A stretch of 64,000 nt of DNA. Source: Tsuneonella sp. CC-YZS046. GTDB lineage: Bacteria; Pseudomonadota; Alphaproteobacteria; Sphingomonadales; Sphingomonadaceae. Position 1 is the stretch's first letter. Every line of letters begins with the position of its first letter. This document shows positions 36,007-44,081 of this stretch, one piece after another. The position numbers and the translations under genes were made by a program. Location of the stretch: positions 806,001-870,000 of the forward strand of contig NZ_CP141590.1 of the NCBI RefSeq assembly GCF_035581365.1. The letters are read 5' to 3'. The notes below the pieces were generated by a model, which did not search any database, was not told the origin of the DNA, and saw only the letters and a program-made list of their open reading frames with translations.

Positions 36007-36403
36007 TATACTTTCCTCTCTTTTGACGTATGGGGTTCAAGAAGCCTTGCGAAGCGGCGGGTAAATTCTCCGCCGCAATTATCCGGCGACCAATCCGGGA
36101 GCATTCCTATCCGATGGCTGAATCCATTCGTCTCCCGTCTATCCGCCGCGCCGGTCGACTTGTGCGGATTTTCCCGAAATTATAACGGGTGTTCGAAGAA
36201 TGGCAATTGATTGCCTGCCCGGTCCGGCAATCTTGTCCACCCTTATGGCGGAGGGGCGATTTTGCGCCAAATCCTTAAATTAAACCTATTAGACAAGTAG
36301 GAAATAGAATCGGAGCAGTGGGCTTGCCGAAGTGGATGATGAGACTGTGGGCTATCTCTATCTCTCAGCTTGAAATTAACCTTTGATCCGCTAAATTGCT
36401 TCC
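36007..36403. other. 397-base gene-free, AT-richer regulatory region
   Basis: No gene is seen. It contains a perfect dyad GATTGCC-N10-GGCAATC at 36209-36232, and an AT-rich stretch, TTAAATTAAACC, then CTATTAGACAAGTAGG, around 36275-36301, that resembles dyads elsewhere in the Rrf2 neighbourhood. It holds the divergent promoters of the SnoaL-like and Rrf2 genes. Confidence 0.55.
36285..36301. promoter_or_regulatory. Imperfect dyad upstream of the Rrf2 gene
   Basis: CCTATT-AGACA-AGTAGG has CCTAyT arms with one mismatch and shares the TTAG..ACAA core with the dyad at 38577. It could be an autoregulatory operator. Confidence 0.4.
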
Positions 36404-36841
36404 ATGCTTTCCCAAAAGAGCCGCTACACGATCCGTGCGCTTCAGCATCTGGCTGATATATACCCGCATGGCATGGCGCGAATGGCGGAAATTGCGGAAA
36501 GACAGAATATCCCGCCCAAATTCCTTACAGTGATACTTTCGGAACTGACCCGCGAAGGCATCGTGATTTCCCACCGGGGGCGTGAAGGCGGTTATCAGCT
36601 CGGCCTTGCGCCCGTGGATATCCGTTATGGGGATATCATCCGCATCACTCGCGGTTCCCTTGCCCTGGTTCCTTGCGCGAGCCGGTATGCCCATGAGCAT
36701 TGCGATCATTGCCTGCCCGAAAAGGAATGCCGGCTTCGTGCCTTGATGCTGAAGGTCCGGGACGAAACCGCGGCCATACTCAATTCGATCAACCTGGCCG
36801 ATCCGATCGTGCCGGTGTCGGACTTCGCCGAGCAGGAGTGA
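36404..36841 (+). CDS. Rrf2-family transcriptional regulator with four cysteines
   Basis: 145 residues. An N-terminal winged helix (SQKSRYTIRALQHLADIYPHG, ISHRGREGGYQLGL) is followed by a cysteine cluster Cys91, Cys100, Cys103, Cys109, at the position where IscR, RsrR and NsrR bind an Fe-S cluster. The four-Cys spacing differs from the three-Cys IscR pattern. The next genes are a hydrolase and a cysteine synthase, so control of cysteine or sulfide metabolism is likely. Confidence 0.92.
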   Translation: MLSQKSRYTIRALQHLADIYPHGMARMAEIAERQNIPPKFLTVILSELTREGIVISHRGREGGYQLGLAPVDIRYGDIIRITRGSLALVPCASRYAHEHCDHCLPEKECRLRALMLKVRDETAAILNSINLADPIVPVSDFAEQE

Positions 36842-36976
36842 TCGGCGATAAATTTTTCCTTTAGGGTTAAACTCAACTTATTTAGTCGACAATTTTCCAC
36901 GGTTGAGCTAATTTCAATTCCCTATCCGATGGGTATGGTTATACTGACCGTATCGCCCATCATCGAGGAGCGGGAA

Positions 36977-37636
36977 ATGTTCTTTCACGAACCTGGCGAA
37001 TTGCACTCCCCGACGTTGCTTATCGTCCCTGGTCTCAACAATAGCGGGCCGCGCCACTGGCAGAGCATATGGGAGCGAGAGCGCACGGATTGCCAGCGCG
37101 TCGATCTCGGCATGTGGGAGCAGCCCCATCGCAATACATGGGTGAACAAGCTGAATGCCGCCATTTCCGCGGCCAAGCGTCCTGTCATCCTCGTTGCCCA
37201 CAGCCTGGGCTGCCATGCGGTCGCGTGGTGGAACGCGTTGGAGCGGCCCGGACCGGACGGCAAGGTCGCGGGCGCCTTGCTGGTCGCCCCACCGGCCCTG
37301 GAGGGGCATGGTGTCGACAGCCGGCTTGCCGATTTCGCGCCGGTAGCGAGAGAGCGGCTGCCGTTCCTCAGCATTCTCGCGGCCAGCCAGGACGATCCCT
37401 ATGCTTCTTTCGGACAAGCCCGGAAGATGGCCCGGATCTGGGGAAGCCGTCTCGTCGATGCGGGATGGATCGGCCATATCAATGCCGATTCCAATATCGG
37501 GAACTGGCCTTATGGGCGCTATCTGCTGGATCGCCTGCTTGCGGCGGTCGCCCCAACGCCCGCAGCCGCGGCGCAGGGAGCCTCGGCGTCGTTTTTCTCC
37601 TCCACGCAGAATGAAAGACTGGAAATCGGAAGATGA
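36977..37636 (+). CDS. RBBP9/YdeN-type alpha/beta hydrolase
   Basis: A 219-residue serine-hydrolase-like protein with the DUF1234/RBBP9 pattern: [21 protein letters not shown], the nucleophile Ser76 in AHSLGC, and a late His in [16 protein letters not shown]. The ATG at 36977 has GGAGCGGG upstream. Its stop overlaps the cysK start by four bases. The substrate is unknown, but this hydrolase-cysteine synthase pair suggests handling of a sulfur compound or acyl-serine derivative. Confidence 0.85.
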   Translation: MFFHEPGELHSPTLLIVPGLNNSGPRHWQSIWERERTDCQRVDLGMWEQPHRNTWVNKLNAAISAAKRPVILVAHSLGCHAVAWWNALERPGPDGKVAGALLVAPPALEGHGVDSRLADFAPVARERLPFLSILAASQDDPYASFGQARKMARIWGSRLVDAGWIGHINADSNIGNWPYGRYLLDRLLAAVAPTPAAAAQGASASFFSSTQNERLEIGR

Positions 37637-38553
37637 AGGCGGATTCGGTCCTCGGCACTATTGGCAATTCACCGCATATCCGCCTTCAAAGACTGTTCCC
37701 TGATGCCGATGTCTGGATAAAGTCGGAGCGTTCCAACCCCGGCGGCTCGATCAAGGACCGCATCGCTCTTGCGATGATCGAAGCGGCGGAAGCCAGTGGC
37801 GAATTAAGGCCCGGCGGCACCATCGTGGAGCCGACTTCCGGCAATACCGGGGTCGGGCTTGCGATGGTGGCGGCGGTCAAGGGCTACCGTCTCGTTCTGG
37901 TGATGCCGGAATCGATGTCGATCGAGCGACGCCGCCTGATGCTTGCCTATGGCGCCCAATTCGATCTCACGCCGCGCGAAAAGGGCATGAAGGGCGCGAT
38001 CCAGCGCGCTCTGGAACTGGTGGCTCTGACGCCGGGCACCTGGATGCCGCAGCAATTCGAGAATCCGGCGAACATCGCGGTTCATGAACGCACGACTGCG
38101 CAGGAAATCCTTGCCGATTTCGCGGACCGGCCGATCGATGCGCTGATCACCGGGGTGGGAACCGGCGGGCATCTTACCGGCGTGGCGCAGGTGTTGAAGG
38201 CGGCATGGCCGGAATTGAAGGTCTATGCCGTCGAGCCCACTCTCTCGCCTGTCATCAGTGGGGGGCAGCCGGCGCCGCACCCGATCCAGGGTATCGGCGC
38301 CGGCTTTATCCCGCTCAATTTGCATACGCAGTTGCTCGATGGCGTGGTTCAGGTCGATCCTGTCGATGCGAAGCAATGGGCGAGAAATTCCGCGAGGGTA
38401 GAGGGCTTGCTCGTCGGCATTTCCTCCGGCGCCACCTTGGCCGCAATTCACCGGAAATTGTCGGACCTTCCGGCGGACGCGCGAATTCTGGGCTTCAATT
38501 ACGACACTGGCGAGCGTTATCTATCGGTTCCGGATTTCCTTCCGGATGAATGA
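37633..38553 (+). CDS. cysK: Cysteine synthase (O-acetylserine sulfhydrylase)
   Basis: A 306-residue fold-type II PLP enzyme. The PLP Lys41 is in NPGGSIKDR, the substrate loop is [12 protein letters not shown], the phosphate-binding glycines are in [10 protein letters not shown], and the serine near PLP N1 is in GISSGAT. It makes cysteine from O-acetylserine and sulfide. It is translationally coupled to the hydrolase and downstream of the Rrf2 regulator. CysM-type use of thiosulfate cannot be ruled out by eye. Confidence 0.93.
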   Translation: MKADSVLGTIGNSPHIRLQRLFPDADVWIKSERSNPGGSIKDRIALAMIEAAEASGELRPGGTIVEPTSGNTGVGLAMVAAVKGYRLVLVMPESMSIERRRLMLAYGAQFDLTPREKGMKGAIQRALELVALTPGTWMPQQFENPANIAVHERTTAQEILADFADRPIDALITGVGTGGHLTGVAQVLKAAWPELKVYAVEPTLSPVISGGQPAPHPIQGIGAGFIPLNLHTQLLDGVVQVDPVDAKQWARNSARVEGLLVGISSGATLAAIHRKLSDLPADARILGFNYDTGERYLSVPDFLPDE

Positions 38554-38576
38554 CGGGAAAGTTTGGCTTTAGGTCG

Positions 38577-38594
38577 ATTTAGAACAATCTAAAT
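38577..38594. promoter_or_regulatory. Perfect AT-rich dyad upstream of the amidotransferase gene
   Basis: ATTTAGA-ACAA-TCTAAAT is a perfect 7-bp inverted repeat about 95 bp before the ATG. It shares a TTAG..ACAA core with the site before the Rrf2 gene. It may be an Rrf2 operator. Confidence 0.5.
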
Positions 38595-38687
38595 GTCAAT
38601 CTCTAAAGTTGAATTTATAAGTCCCGTAATTTCTGGCTGAGCGATAAGCGGGAATGCGGAGCCAGCATTTCCCTCGCGAGGAGTAAG

Positions 38688-39398
38688 ATGAGTGCAAAGC
38701 GTGCGCTGATTATCCGGCATGTCCCTTATGAGGGCGTTGCCGGATACCGTGAGCCTATCGAGGCAGCGGGATATGAGGTGGACCGGATCGACGTATCCGA
38801 TCCGGCCTTTTCCGCGCTCGATCTCTGTGAGCCGGACCTTCTCATCATGATGGGCGGGCCGATGGGAGTCTACGAACAGGATCGGTATCCCTGGATCGGA
38901 TGTCAGTTGCGCAGGCTTGCGCGGCGCCTCGATGCCGACAGGCCGACGCTCGGGGTCTGCTTCGGCGCGCAGATGATCGCCGCCGCGCTGGGCGGCCATG
39001 TCTATCCCGGCCCGGTGAAGGAGGTCGGATTCCATCCGGTCCGGATACACGATCATGCGCTGGACAGCCCTCTGCGCCACATCGTCGATGTTCCCATCCT
39101 GCATTGGCATGGCGATACGTTCACCTTGCCGGACAATGTGGACCTGCTGGCTTCGAGCCACGTCTATGAACATCAGGCCTTTCGGCGCGGACGCAGTCTC
39201 CTTGCGCTCCAGTTCCATGCGGAAATGGGGCTGGACCCCCGTTTCAACGCGTGGATAGAGGAATGGCCTGAATCGGTTGCGGAGGCCGGGGGAGACGAAA
39301 CCTCGCTTCGCGCGGCCCATGACACGCTTGGCCCTGCCGCGGTGCAGGCTGGGCAGGCCATGATTGCGGAATGGCTTGGGAAGCTGCAGGCTCGGTAA
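38688..39398 (+). CDS. Class I glutamine amidotransferase-like protein
   Basis: A 236-residue stand-alone GATase1 domain. The nucleophile is Cys91 in GVCFGAQ, and the His177/Glu179 pair is in QFHAEM (the usual motif is HPE). The N-terminal LLIMMGGPMGVYEQD is typical of the GuaA-like type. Its acceptor is unknown. Relatives include gamma-glutamyl-hydrolysing enzymes. It lies near gshA-independent sulfur genes, so glutathione- or gamma-glutamyl-related activity is conceivable but not shown. Confidence 0.85.
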   Translation: MSAKRALIIRHVPYEGVAGYREPIEAAGYEVDRIDVSDPAFSALDLCEPDLLIMMGGPMGVYEQDRYPWIGCQLRRLARRLDADRPTLGVCFGAQMIAAALGGHVYPGPVKEVGFHPVRIHDHALDSPLRHIVDVPILHWHGDTFTLPDNVDLLASSHVYEHQAFRRGRSLLALQFHAEMGLDPRFNAWIEEWPESVAEAGGDETSLRAAHDTLGPAAVQAGQAMIAEWLGKLQAR

Positions 39399-39481
39399 TT
39401 CTCTGCGGGGCGTGCAATGCCAAGGTTGTGCATCGGTGCTTGCCTCTTGCCTGTGCCCAAGCTAGGCCACGCGCGCAATCG

Positions 39482-39557
39482 GGGCCTGTAGCTCAGCGGT
39501 TAGAGCTGGCCGCTCATAACGGCTAGGTCGCGGGTTCGAATCCTGCCGGGCCCACCA
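39482..39557 (+). tRNA. tRNA-Ile2 (anticodon CAU; formally tRNA-Met-like)
   Basis: A 76-base cloverleaf. The acceptor stem is GGGCCTG/CGGGCCC with encoded ACCA. The anticodon loop CTCATAA reads CAT. The stem sequence is that of the alphaproteobacterial isoleucine AUA tRNA, in which C34 is converted to lysidine. It is not the elongator Met or initiator form. Annotation pipelines often label it tRNA-Met. Confidence 0.93.
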
Positions 39558-39582
39558 TTGCACCGGCCGATCGGCTCAGGGT

Positions 39583-39662
<80 letters not shown>

Positions 39663-39698
39663 GAACTGCGGAAAACAAGGGGATGAATCCACCGCATC

Positions 39699-40922
39699 TT
39701 ACGCACTCATCTGAGGAACGGTTTCGCGCCATGAGGGAAATGGATCGCGCAGGCCCCACCAAAGATCGGGAGTAAGGACCTGAACCGGGAGGAGGCATGT
39801 GTCCAGCCTGTCGCGGATTGTCGTTTCATCCATCCCGATGCCGATGAATACCAGCTCCTGCCGCCGGTCGCCCCATACATTGTCCCAGTGGGCGGCGACG
39901 AAGCGCTCGAACCGGTCATCGTCAGGCCACTGGTTCTTCGGCACGCTTGCCCACCAGCGCCCCATGCGGGAGGTCGTCGTCTGAGCGCCAGCGACAGCCA
40001 ACTCACCCACCCAATCAGGGCGTGTCGCCAACCAGAAGTGACCTTTCGCGCGCACGACATGGTCGAGACCGCCGCCGACCAGGAAGGCGTGGAATTTCGC
40101 CGGATCAAACGGCTGCCTCGCTCGATAGACGAAGCTTTCGATGCCATATTCCTCGGTTTCGGGCTGATGGCTGGCATAGCCATACAGCTCTTTGGCCCAG
40201 AGCGGATGCTGCGCCGCCTGTTCCTCGTCGAACAGGCCGGTATCGAGAATGGCATCGAGCGGCACGCGGCCATGATCGCAGGTGAGGATACGGGCATCGG
40301 CATTGAGCGAGGCTATCAGCTTCTTGACCGTAGCGAGCTGATCGGGCGCGATTGCGCTCGCCTTGTTGACGATCACGACATCTGCGAACTCGATCTGTTC
40401 GACCAGCAGACCGACGAGGCTGCGATTATCGTCCTCGCCCAGCGATTCCCCGCGGTCTGTCAGGAAATCCTGGCTCGAATAATCCTTCAGCAGATTGATG
40501 GCGTCGACCACCGTCACCATCGTGTCGAGCCGGGAGACATCACCCAGCGATGCGCCTGCTTCATCACGGAACGAGAATGTCGTGGCGACGGGAAGGGGTT
40601 CGGAAATGCCCGTGCTCTCGATCACCAGATAATCGAACCGGCCGGCTTCGGCGAGCGCGCGGACCTCGTTCAGAAGGTCATTGCGCAGCGTGCAGCAGAT
40701 GCAGCCGTTGGTCATTTCGACCAGGCTCTCCTCGCTTCGGGACAATGCTGCGTCGCCGCCCCGCACCAAATCGGCGTCGATATTCACTTCGGACATATCG
40801 TTGACGATCACGGCAACGCGCTTGCCTTCGCGATTGGCGAGGATGTGATTGAGCAGCGTGGTCTTGCCAGCGCCGAGAAAGCCGGAAAGCACGGTGACGG
40901 GAAGACGGTTATCCTTGGGCAT
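39699..40922 (-). CDS. zigA: COG0523 zinc metallochaperone GTPase, ZigA-like
   Basis: 407 residues from the ATG at 40922 (GAGG 8-11 bases upstream). Walker A is GFLGAGKT (14-21), the COG0523 metal motif is GCICC (Cys74, Cys76, Cys77), and the GTPase base motif is NKAS. The C-terminal CobW_C domain is followed by a [12 protein letters not shown] tail. ZigA-type proteins carry or deliver zinc during starvation. It is the last gene of the leftward zinc operon, and its start overlaps zur by 14 bases. Confidence 0.9.
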   Translation of the reverse strand: MPKDNRLPVTVLSGFLGAGKTTLLNHILANREGKRVAVIVNDMSEVNIDADLVRGGDAALSRSEESLVEMTNGCICCTLRNDLLNEVRALAEAGRFDYLVIESTGISEPLPVATTFSFRDEAGASLGDVSRLDTMVTVVDAINLLKDYSSQDFLTDRGESLGEDDNRSLVGLLVEQIEFADVVIVNKASAIAPDQLATVKKLIASLNADARILTCDHGRVPLDAILDTGLFDEEQAAQHPLWAKELYGYASHQPETEEYGIESFVYRARQPFDPAKFHAFLVGGGLDHVVRAKGHFWLATRPDWVGELAVAGAQTTTSRMGRWWASVPKNQWPDDDRFERFVAAHWDNVWGDRRQELVFIGIGMDETTIRDRLDTCLLPVQVLTPDLWWGLRDPFPSWRETVPQMSA

Positions 40923-41370
40923 GTTGTACCTCATTCGGCTCGGAAGGTGTCGGATGCGATGCGCTGGTACGCGCCAGGCAGTCGGCACAATGGCCGTGAA
41001 CCTCGATCACGCGCTGCTCGACTGCAAAGCCTGTGCCGTCCGCCACCTCTCCCATACGGGAGCGTAGATCGGGCATCGCGATCATACGGACATGATGGCA
41101 GTCGTCGCAGATCAGACAGGCATCGGCATCGCCGTCGCGATGCAGATAGGCGTTCAAGGATTCGATGCGCTGGACGCGGCCTTGCTCGATCAGGCGGGCA
41201 AGCGTTCGATAAACCTGATTGGCAACCAGCGGCGATCCCGTCCGTGATGTGGAATCGGCAATATCGTAGGCGCTGAGCGGTGCGTCGGCAGTGAGAATTG
41301 CGCGCATCACCAATGCTTCGATCTCTTCGGGATTGCGCCGCCGTCTGTGCTTCGTTCGCCAGGAAGACAT
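40909..41370 (-). CDS. zur: Fur-family zinc uptake regulator
   Basis: 153 residues. A winged helix ([31 protein letters not shown]) is followed by a C-terminal metal domain with CDDC (88-91) and CADC (128-131), the structural zinc site of Zur/Fur proteins, plus HH92-93 and HGH near 125. The context (metallochaperones and zinc-sparing genes) makes Zur much more likely than Fur. The ATG at 41370 is preferred over upstream TTG/GTG codons. Confidence 0.9.
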   Translation of the reverse strand: MSSWRTKHRRRRNPEEIEALVMRAILTADAPLSAYDIADSTSRTGSPLVANQVYRTLARLIEQGRVQRIESLNAYLHRDGDADACLICDDCHHVRMIAMPDLRSRMGEVADGTGFAVEQRVIEVHGHCADCLARTSASHPTPSEPNEVQHAQG

Positions 41371-41381
41371 CCGGCTCACCC

Positions 41382-41861
41382 TCAAAGTTTCGTGGGATTG
41401 GGCAGGCCAGCATAAACGGCTGCGGCGTCGAACGCGGGTTCGGTCTCGGTCCGGAGCAGTCGCGAGGGCCGCATATGACTGTCCAGATCCACCTCGCGAT
41501 AGAAGCAGGATCGGAAGCCGACATGACAGCTTCCCGGTCCCTCGACTCGCACGAGCAGGATGACCGCATCCTGATCGTCATCGACCAGCATCCGTTCCAC
41601 CGTCTGGGTGAAGCCGCTATGCTCGCCTTTGCGCCAGAGCGCCTGCCGGCTGCGGGACCAGAAATGCGCCTGCCGCGTGACGATAGTGCGCTCCAGGGCA
41701 TCCGGGTTCATTTGCCCCAGCATGAGGATCTGGCTGCTGGCTGCATCGACGACAATGGCCGGCAGCAATCCCGCCGCATCGAAACGCGGCGCAAGCTCAT
41801 TGCCGAGTTCCACTTGCTCGACCGATGTGCGCTCGGCGAACAAAAGCGGCGCTGCTGTCAT
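41382..41861 (-). CDS. hisI2: Phosphoribosyl-AMP cyclohydrolase paralog, predicted zinc-independent
   Basis: A 159-residue HisI-family protein: LMLGQMNPDALERTIVTRQA, FWSRSRQALWRKGEHSG, VDDDQDAVILLV, and CHVGFRSCF. The canonical DCDxD zinc cysteine is Asp95 here (D94-D95-D96-Q-D98), while Cys112 and Cys119 remain. HisI hydrolyses PR-AMP in histidine synthesis and normally needs zinc. A variant inside a Zur-type operon is best explained as a low-zinc replacement. It overlaps the upstream GTPase gene by four bases and precedes zur by 11. Confidence 0.85.
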   Translation of the reverse strand: MTAAPLLFAERTSVEQVELGNELAPRFDAAGLLPAIVVDAASSQILMLGQMNPDALERTIVTRQAHFWSRSRQALWRKGEHSGFTQTVERMLVDDDQDAVILLVRVEGPGSCHVGFRSCFYREVDLDSHMRPSRLLRTETEPAFDAAAVYAGLPNPTKL

Positions 41862-43030
41862 GCGGCACCGTCCAGGCGGATTTCGTAGTCACCTATGGAT
41901 CGAGCATTGGGCTTGTCCGGGATCAGACCTGGCTGGACATCGAGATCAAGTTCATCGGCGCCTTGCCAGGAAAATTGCTGGAGACCGACGGTCATCAGCA
42001 TCAGCGTGCCGCGCAGATCGGCTTCATCCATGTTGCGGACGATGAATACCATGCGCGTGCGTCTGTCCCCGCTCGGCCAGGCATCGAGCGTAACTGGCGA
42101 ATGCAGGACGTGCTGGACCCCGTGGATCACGATGGGCTTGTCCTCACCCTCGATATTGACGATTCCCTTGATCCTCAGGACATCCGGTCCTTTGAACATG
42201 GTGAGGATGCCGAGCCAGCGGTCGAAGGCGGTGCCCTTGAGCGGCGCGTCGAACGTCAGGCAGATCGCGCGGATGCGGTCGTCATGCCGGTTCACATCGT
42301 GATGATGGTGATGGCTGTGATGACCATGATCGGCTTCTTCATAGGCTTCCGCATTGAGCCAGCGCTGGACATCATCGCTCTTCGTCGCCGGATTATAAAG
42401 CCCGGCGTCGAACAGCCGGGCGGCATCGACCTCGCCATTGGTCGTCTTGATAATCGGCGCGGCCGGGTTGATCGCGCGCAGTCTTGCTTCAAGCGCACTG
42501 ATGTCTGCTTCGGGCGCGATGTCGGTCTTGGTGAGGAGCAGCCGGTCGGCGACAGCCGCCTGCTTGAGCGATTCCTCCTGCGCGTCGAGCGTGGCCATGC
42601 CGGTCGCGGCGTCGACTGTCGTGATGACGCCGTCCAGCCGATAAAGCGATTGCAGATGATCGTCTGTCATCAACGTGTGAAGGATGGGCGCCGGGTCGGC
42701 CAGCCCGGTCGTCTCGATGATGAGGCGATCGAACCAGCATTTGCCGTCACGCGCGAAGCGGAAGGGCGCATCGCGCAAGGCGCGCAGCAGATCGCCGCGA
42801 ATGGTGCAGCACAGACAGCCGCCCATCATCTCGACGACCAGATCTTCGGTCGAACGCGAGACAAGATCGTGATCCAGCCCCACGGATCCGAATTCGTTGA
42901 TGATGACGAGAGCCCTGTTCATGGCGGGATCGCGCACCAGTCGATTGAGCAAAGTAGTCTTGCCACTGCCGAGAAACCCGGTGAGTACGGAGATGGGAAT
43001 GAGGGATTGGGAACCGGGTGACAGCAACAT
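41858..43030 (-). CDS. COG0523 GTPase with His-rich stretch
   Basis: 390 residues. Walker A is GFLGSGKT (18-25), the metal motif is GCLCC (Cys72, Cys74, Cys75), the base motif is TKTD (167-170), and a His-rich segment (about 235-250, HGHHSHHHHHD) lies between the GTPase and the CobW_C domain. It is predicted to bind zinc and act as an insertase. First gene of the leftward operon (this gene-hisI2-zur-zigA), with the shared operator 19 bp before its start. Confidence 0.9.
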   Translation of the reverse strand: MLLSPGSQSLIPISVLTGFLGSGKTTLLNRLVRDPAMNRALVIINEFGSVGLDHDLVSRSTEDLVVEMMGGCLCCTIRGDLLRALRDAPFRFARDGKCWFDRLIIETTGLADPAPILHTLMTDDHLQSLYRLDGVITTVDAATGMATLDAQEESLKQAAVADRLLLTKTDIAPEADISALEARLRAINPAAPIIKTTNGEVDAARLFDAGLYNPATKSDDVQRWLNAEAYEEADHGHHSHHHHHDVNRHDDRIRAICLTFDAPLKGTAFDRWLGILTMFKGPDVLRIKGIVNIEGEDKPIVIHGVQHVLHSPVTLDAWPSGDRRTRMVFIVRNMDEADLRGTLMLMTVGLQQFSWQGADELDLDVQPGLIPDKPNARSIGDYEIRLDGAA

Positions 43031-43046
43031 CTTCAGATTCTCGATT

Positions 43047-43085
43047 TAGATACGATATAACATATCATAACTCGATACGAATAAC
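43047..43085. promoter_or_regulatory. Probable Zur operator region of the leftward zinc operon
   Basis: GATACGATATAAC (43049-43061) lies in a 21-bp near-palindrome whose matched core is GATAT-N3-ATATC. A second, one-base-shorter copy GATACGAATAAC follows at 43074-43085, 25 bp further. The region directly precedes the GTPase gene. Symmetry and repetition in both zinc operons argue for a regulator site. Confidence 0.75.
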
Positions 43086-43328
43086 GCCGTCAAGCAACCG
43101 GAAGGAGACAGCCTGTTTTGAGGTAATCGGATACCGCGTCCACGCGAAGAGTGCCGGTTGTCCAGATCCTGATCCTGGATGAAGAATGCGACACAGCACC
43201 TTCGCAAATGCAGCCATAAGGGGCCGTGGTTTCGTGAAATGGGGCAGGCGCTCTATGAGACGATTGCCACCCGTTCATCCTGCACGATGAGTGCCCGGAT
43301 CATGTCTTGTCTAATTTCATATAGAGAC
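43086..43328. other. Gene-free part of the divergent zinc-operon spacer
   Basis: The full spacer between the divergent operons is 391 bases, with operator words at both ends. Short frames on both strands show no family resemblance and no ribosome-binding site, so I see no gene. It could hold long leaders for either operon. Confidence 0.5.
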
Positions 43329-43341
43329 GTTATATCGTATC
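43329..43341. promoter_or_regulatory. Probable Zur operator of the rightward zinc operon
   Basis: GTTATATCGTATC is the exact reverse complement of the 13-base word at 43049-43061. It lies 80 bp before the ABC-transporter ATG, so both divergent operons carry the same word oriented toward their own genes. Confidence 0.7.
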
Positions 43342-43421
43342 TTTATGCTGAACCGTCACCCTGCTGCGAGATCACCCCGTTTGTTCTGTAATGCCTGTGC
43401 TCCTGCCAGGGGCAAGAAGGG

Positions 43422-44081
43422 ATGACGTTTGCCCTGGAAGTGCGCGGAGTATCGAAGTCTTACGGCGCGGCCACTGTCGTGAACGGGCTTAGCTGCAGCG
43501 TTTCGTCCGGCGAGCACCTGCTGCTGCTGGGGCCGTCCGGTTCGGGCAAGAGCACGCTGATCAATCTCATCACCGGCCTGCTCACGCCTGATGCGGGGGA
43601 GATCATGATTGCCGGTGAGGCGATGACAGGGCGCTCGTCCGCTGCCCGAGACGATTTGCGCCGTCGCCGCATCGGAATCATTTTCCAGACCCTACGGCTG
43701 GTGTCCGCGCTCAACGTTCGTGGAAATCTGCGCTTGGCGCAAAGGCTCACCCATGGCCGGACCGACGATGCGGCCATTGATGGGTTGCTCGATGCCCTCG
43801 GTATCGCGCATCGCGTGGACGCCAGACCGTGCGAACTGAGCCAGGGCGAGGCCCAGCGCGCCGCGATTGCTCGCGCGCTGGTGGGCCAGCCCGATCTTCT
43901 GGTGGCAGACGAGCCGACGAGCGCGCTAGACGATGCCAATGCCGAAAAGATCGCCTTGCTTCTCGTCGAAACGGCTAAGTCCCGTGGGAGCAGCCTGCTG
44001 ATCGCAACGCACGATCAACGGCTTCGCGCGTATATCCCGAACAGCCTGATGCTCGATAGCGCAGCGAGCAAAGCCGTCTGA
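43422..44081 (+). CDS. ABC transporter ATP-binding protein, MacB/LolD type, zinc island
   Basis: 219 residues with Walker A GPSGSGKS (37-44), signature LSQGE (139-143), Walker B LLVADE (159-164) and the D-loop SALD. This type powers FtsX-like permeases rather than typical importers. It resembles the ATPase of the Zur-controlled Zrg/PA4064-type system of Vibrio and Pseudomonas (family-level comparison from memory). Its stop overlaps the permease start by one base. Confidence 0.88.
   Translation: MTFALEVRGVSKSYGAATVVNGLSCSVSSGEHLLLLGPSGSGKSTLINLITGLLTPDAGEIMIAGEAMTGRSSAARDDLRRRRIGIIFQTLRLVSALNVRGNLRLAQRLTHGRTDDAAIDGLLDALGIAHRVDARPCELSQGEAQRAAIARALVGQPDLLVADEPTSALDDANAEKIALLLVETAKSRGSSLLIATHDQRLRAYIPNSLMLDSAASKAV

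Noticed and set aside
34153-36210. 685-residue open frame on the plus strand
   Set aside because: It runs antisense through cls and the SnoaL-like gene; composition is non-protein-like.
39482-39557. Elongator or initiator tRNA-Met
   Set aside because: The CAT anticodon is present, but the acceptor and anticodon stems match the isoleucine AUA-decoding species.
43090-43391. Short frames on both strands in the zinc-operon spacer
   Set aside because: No ribosome-binding site, no hydrophobic or domain pattern, overlapping the operator region.
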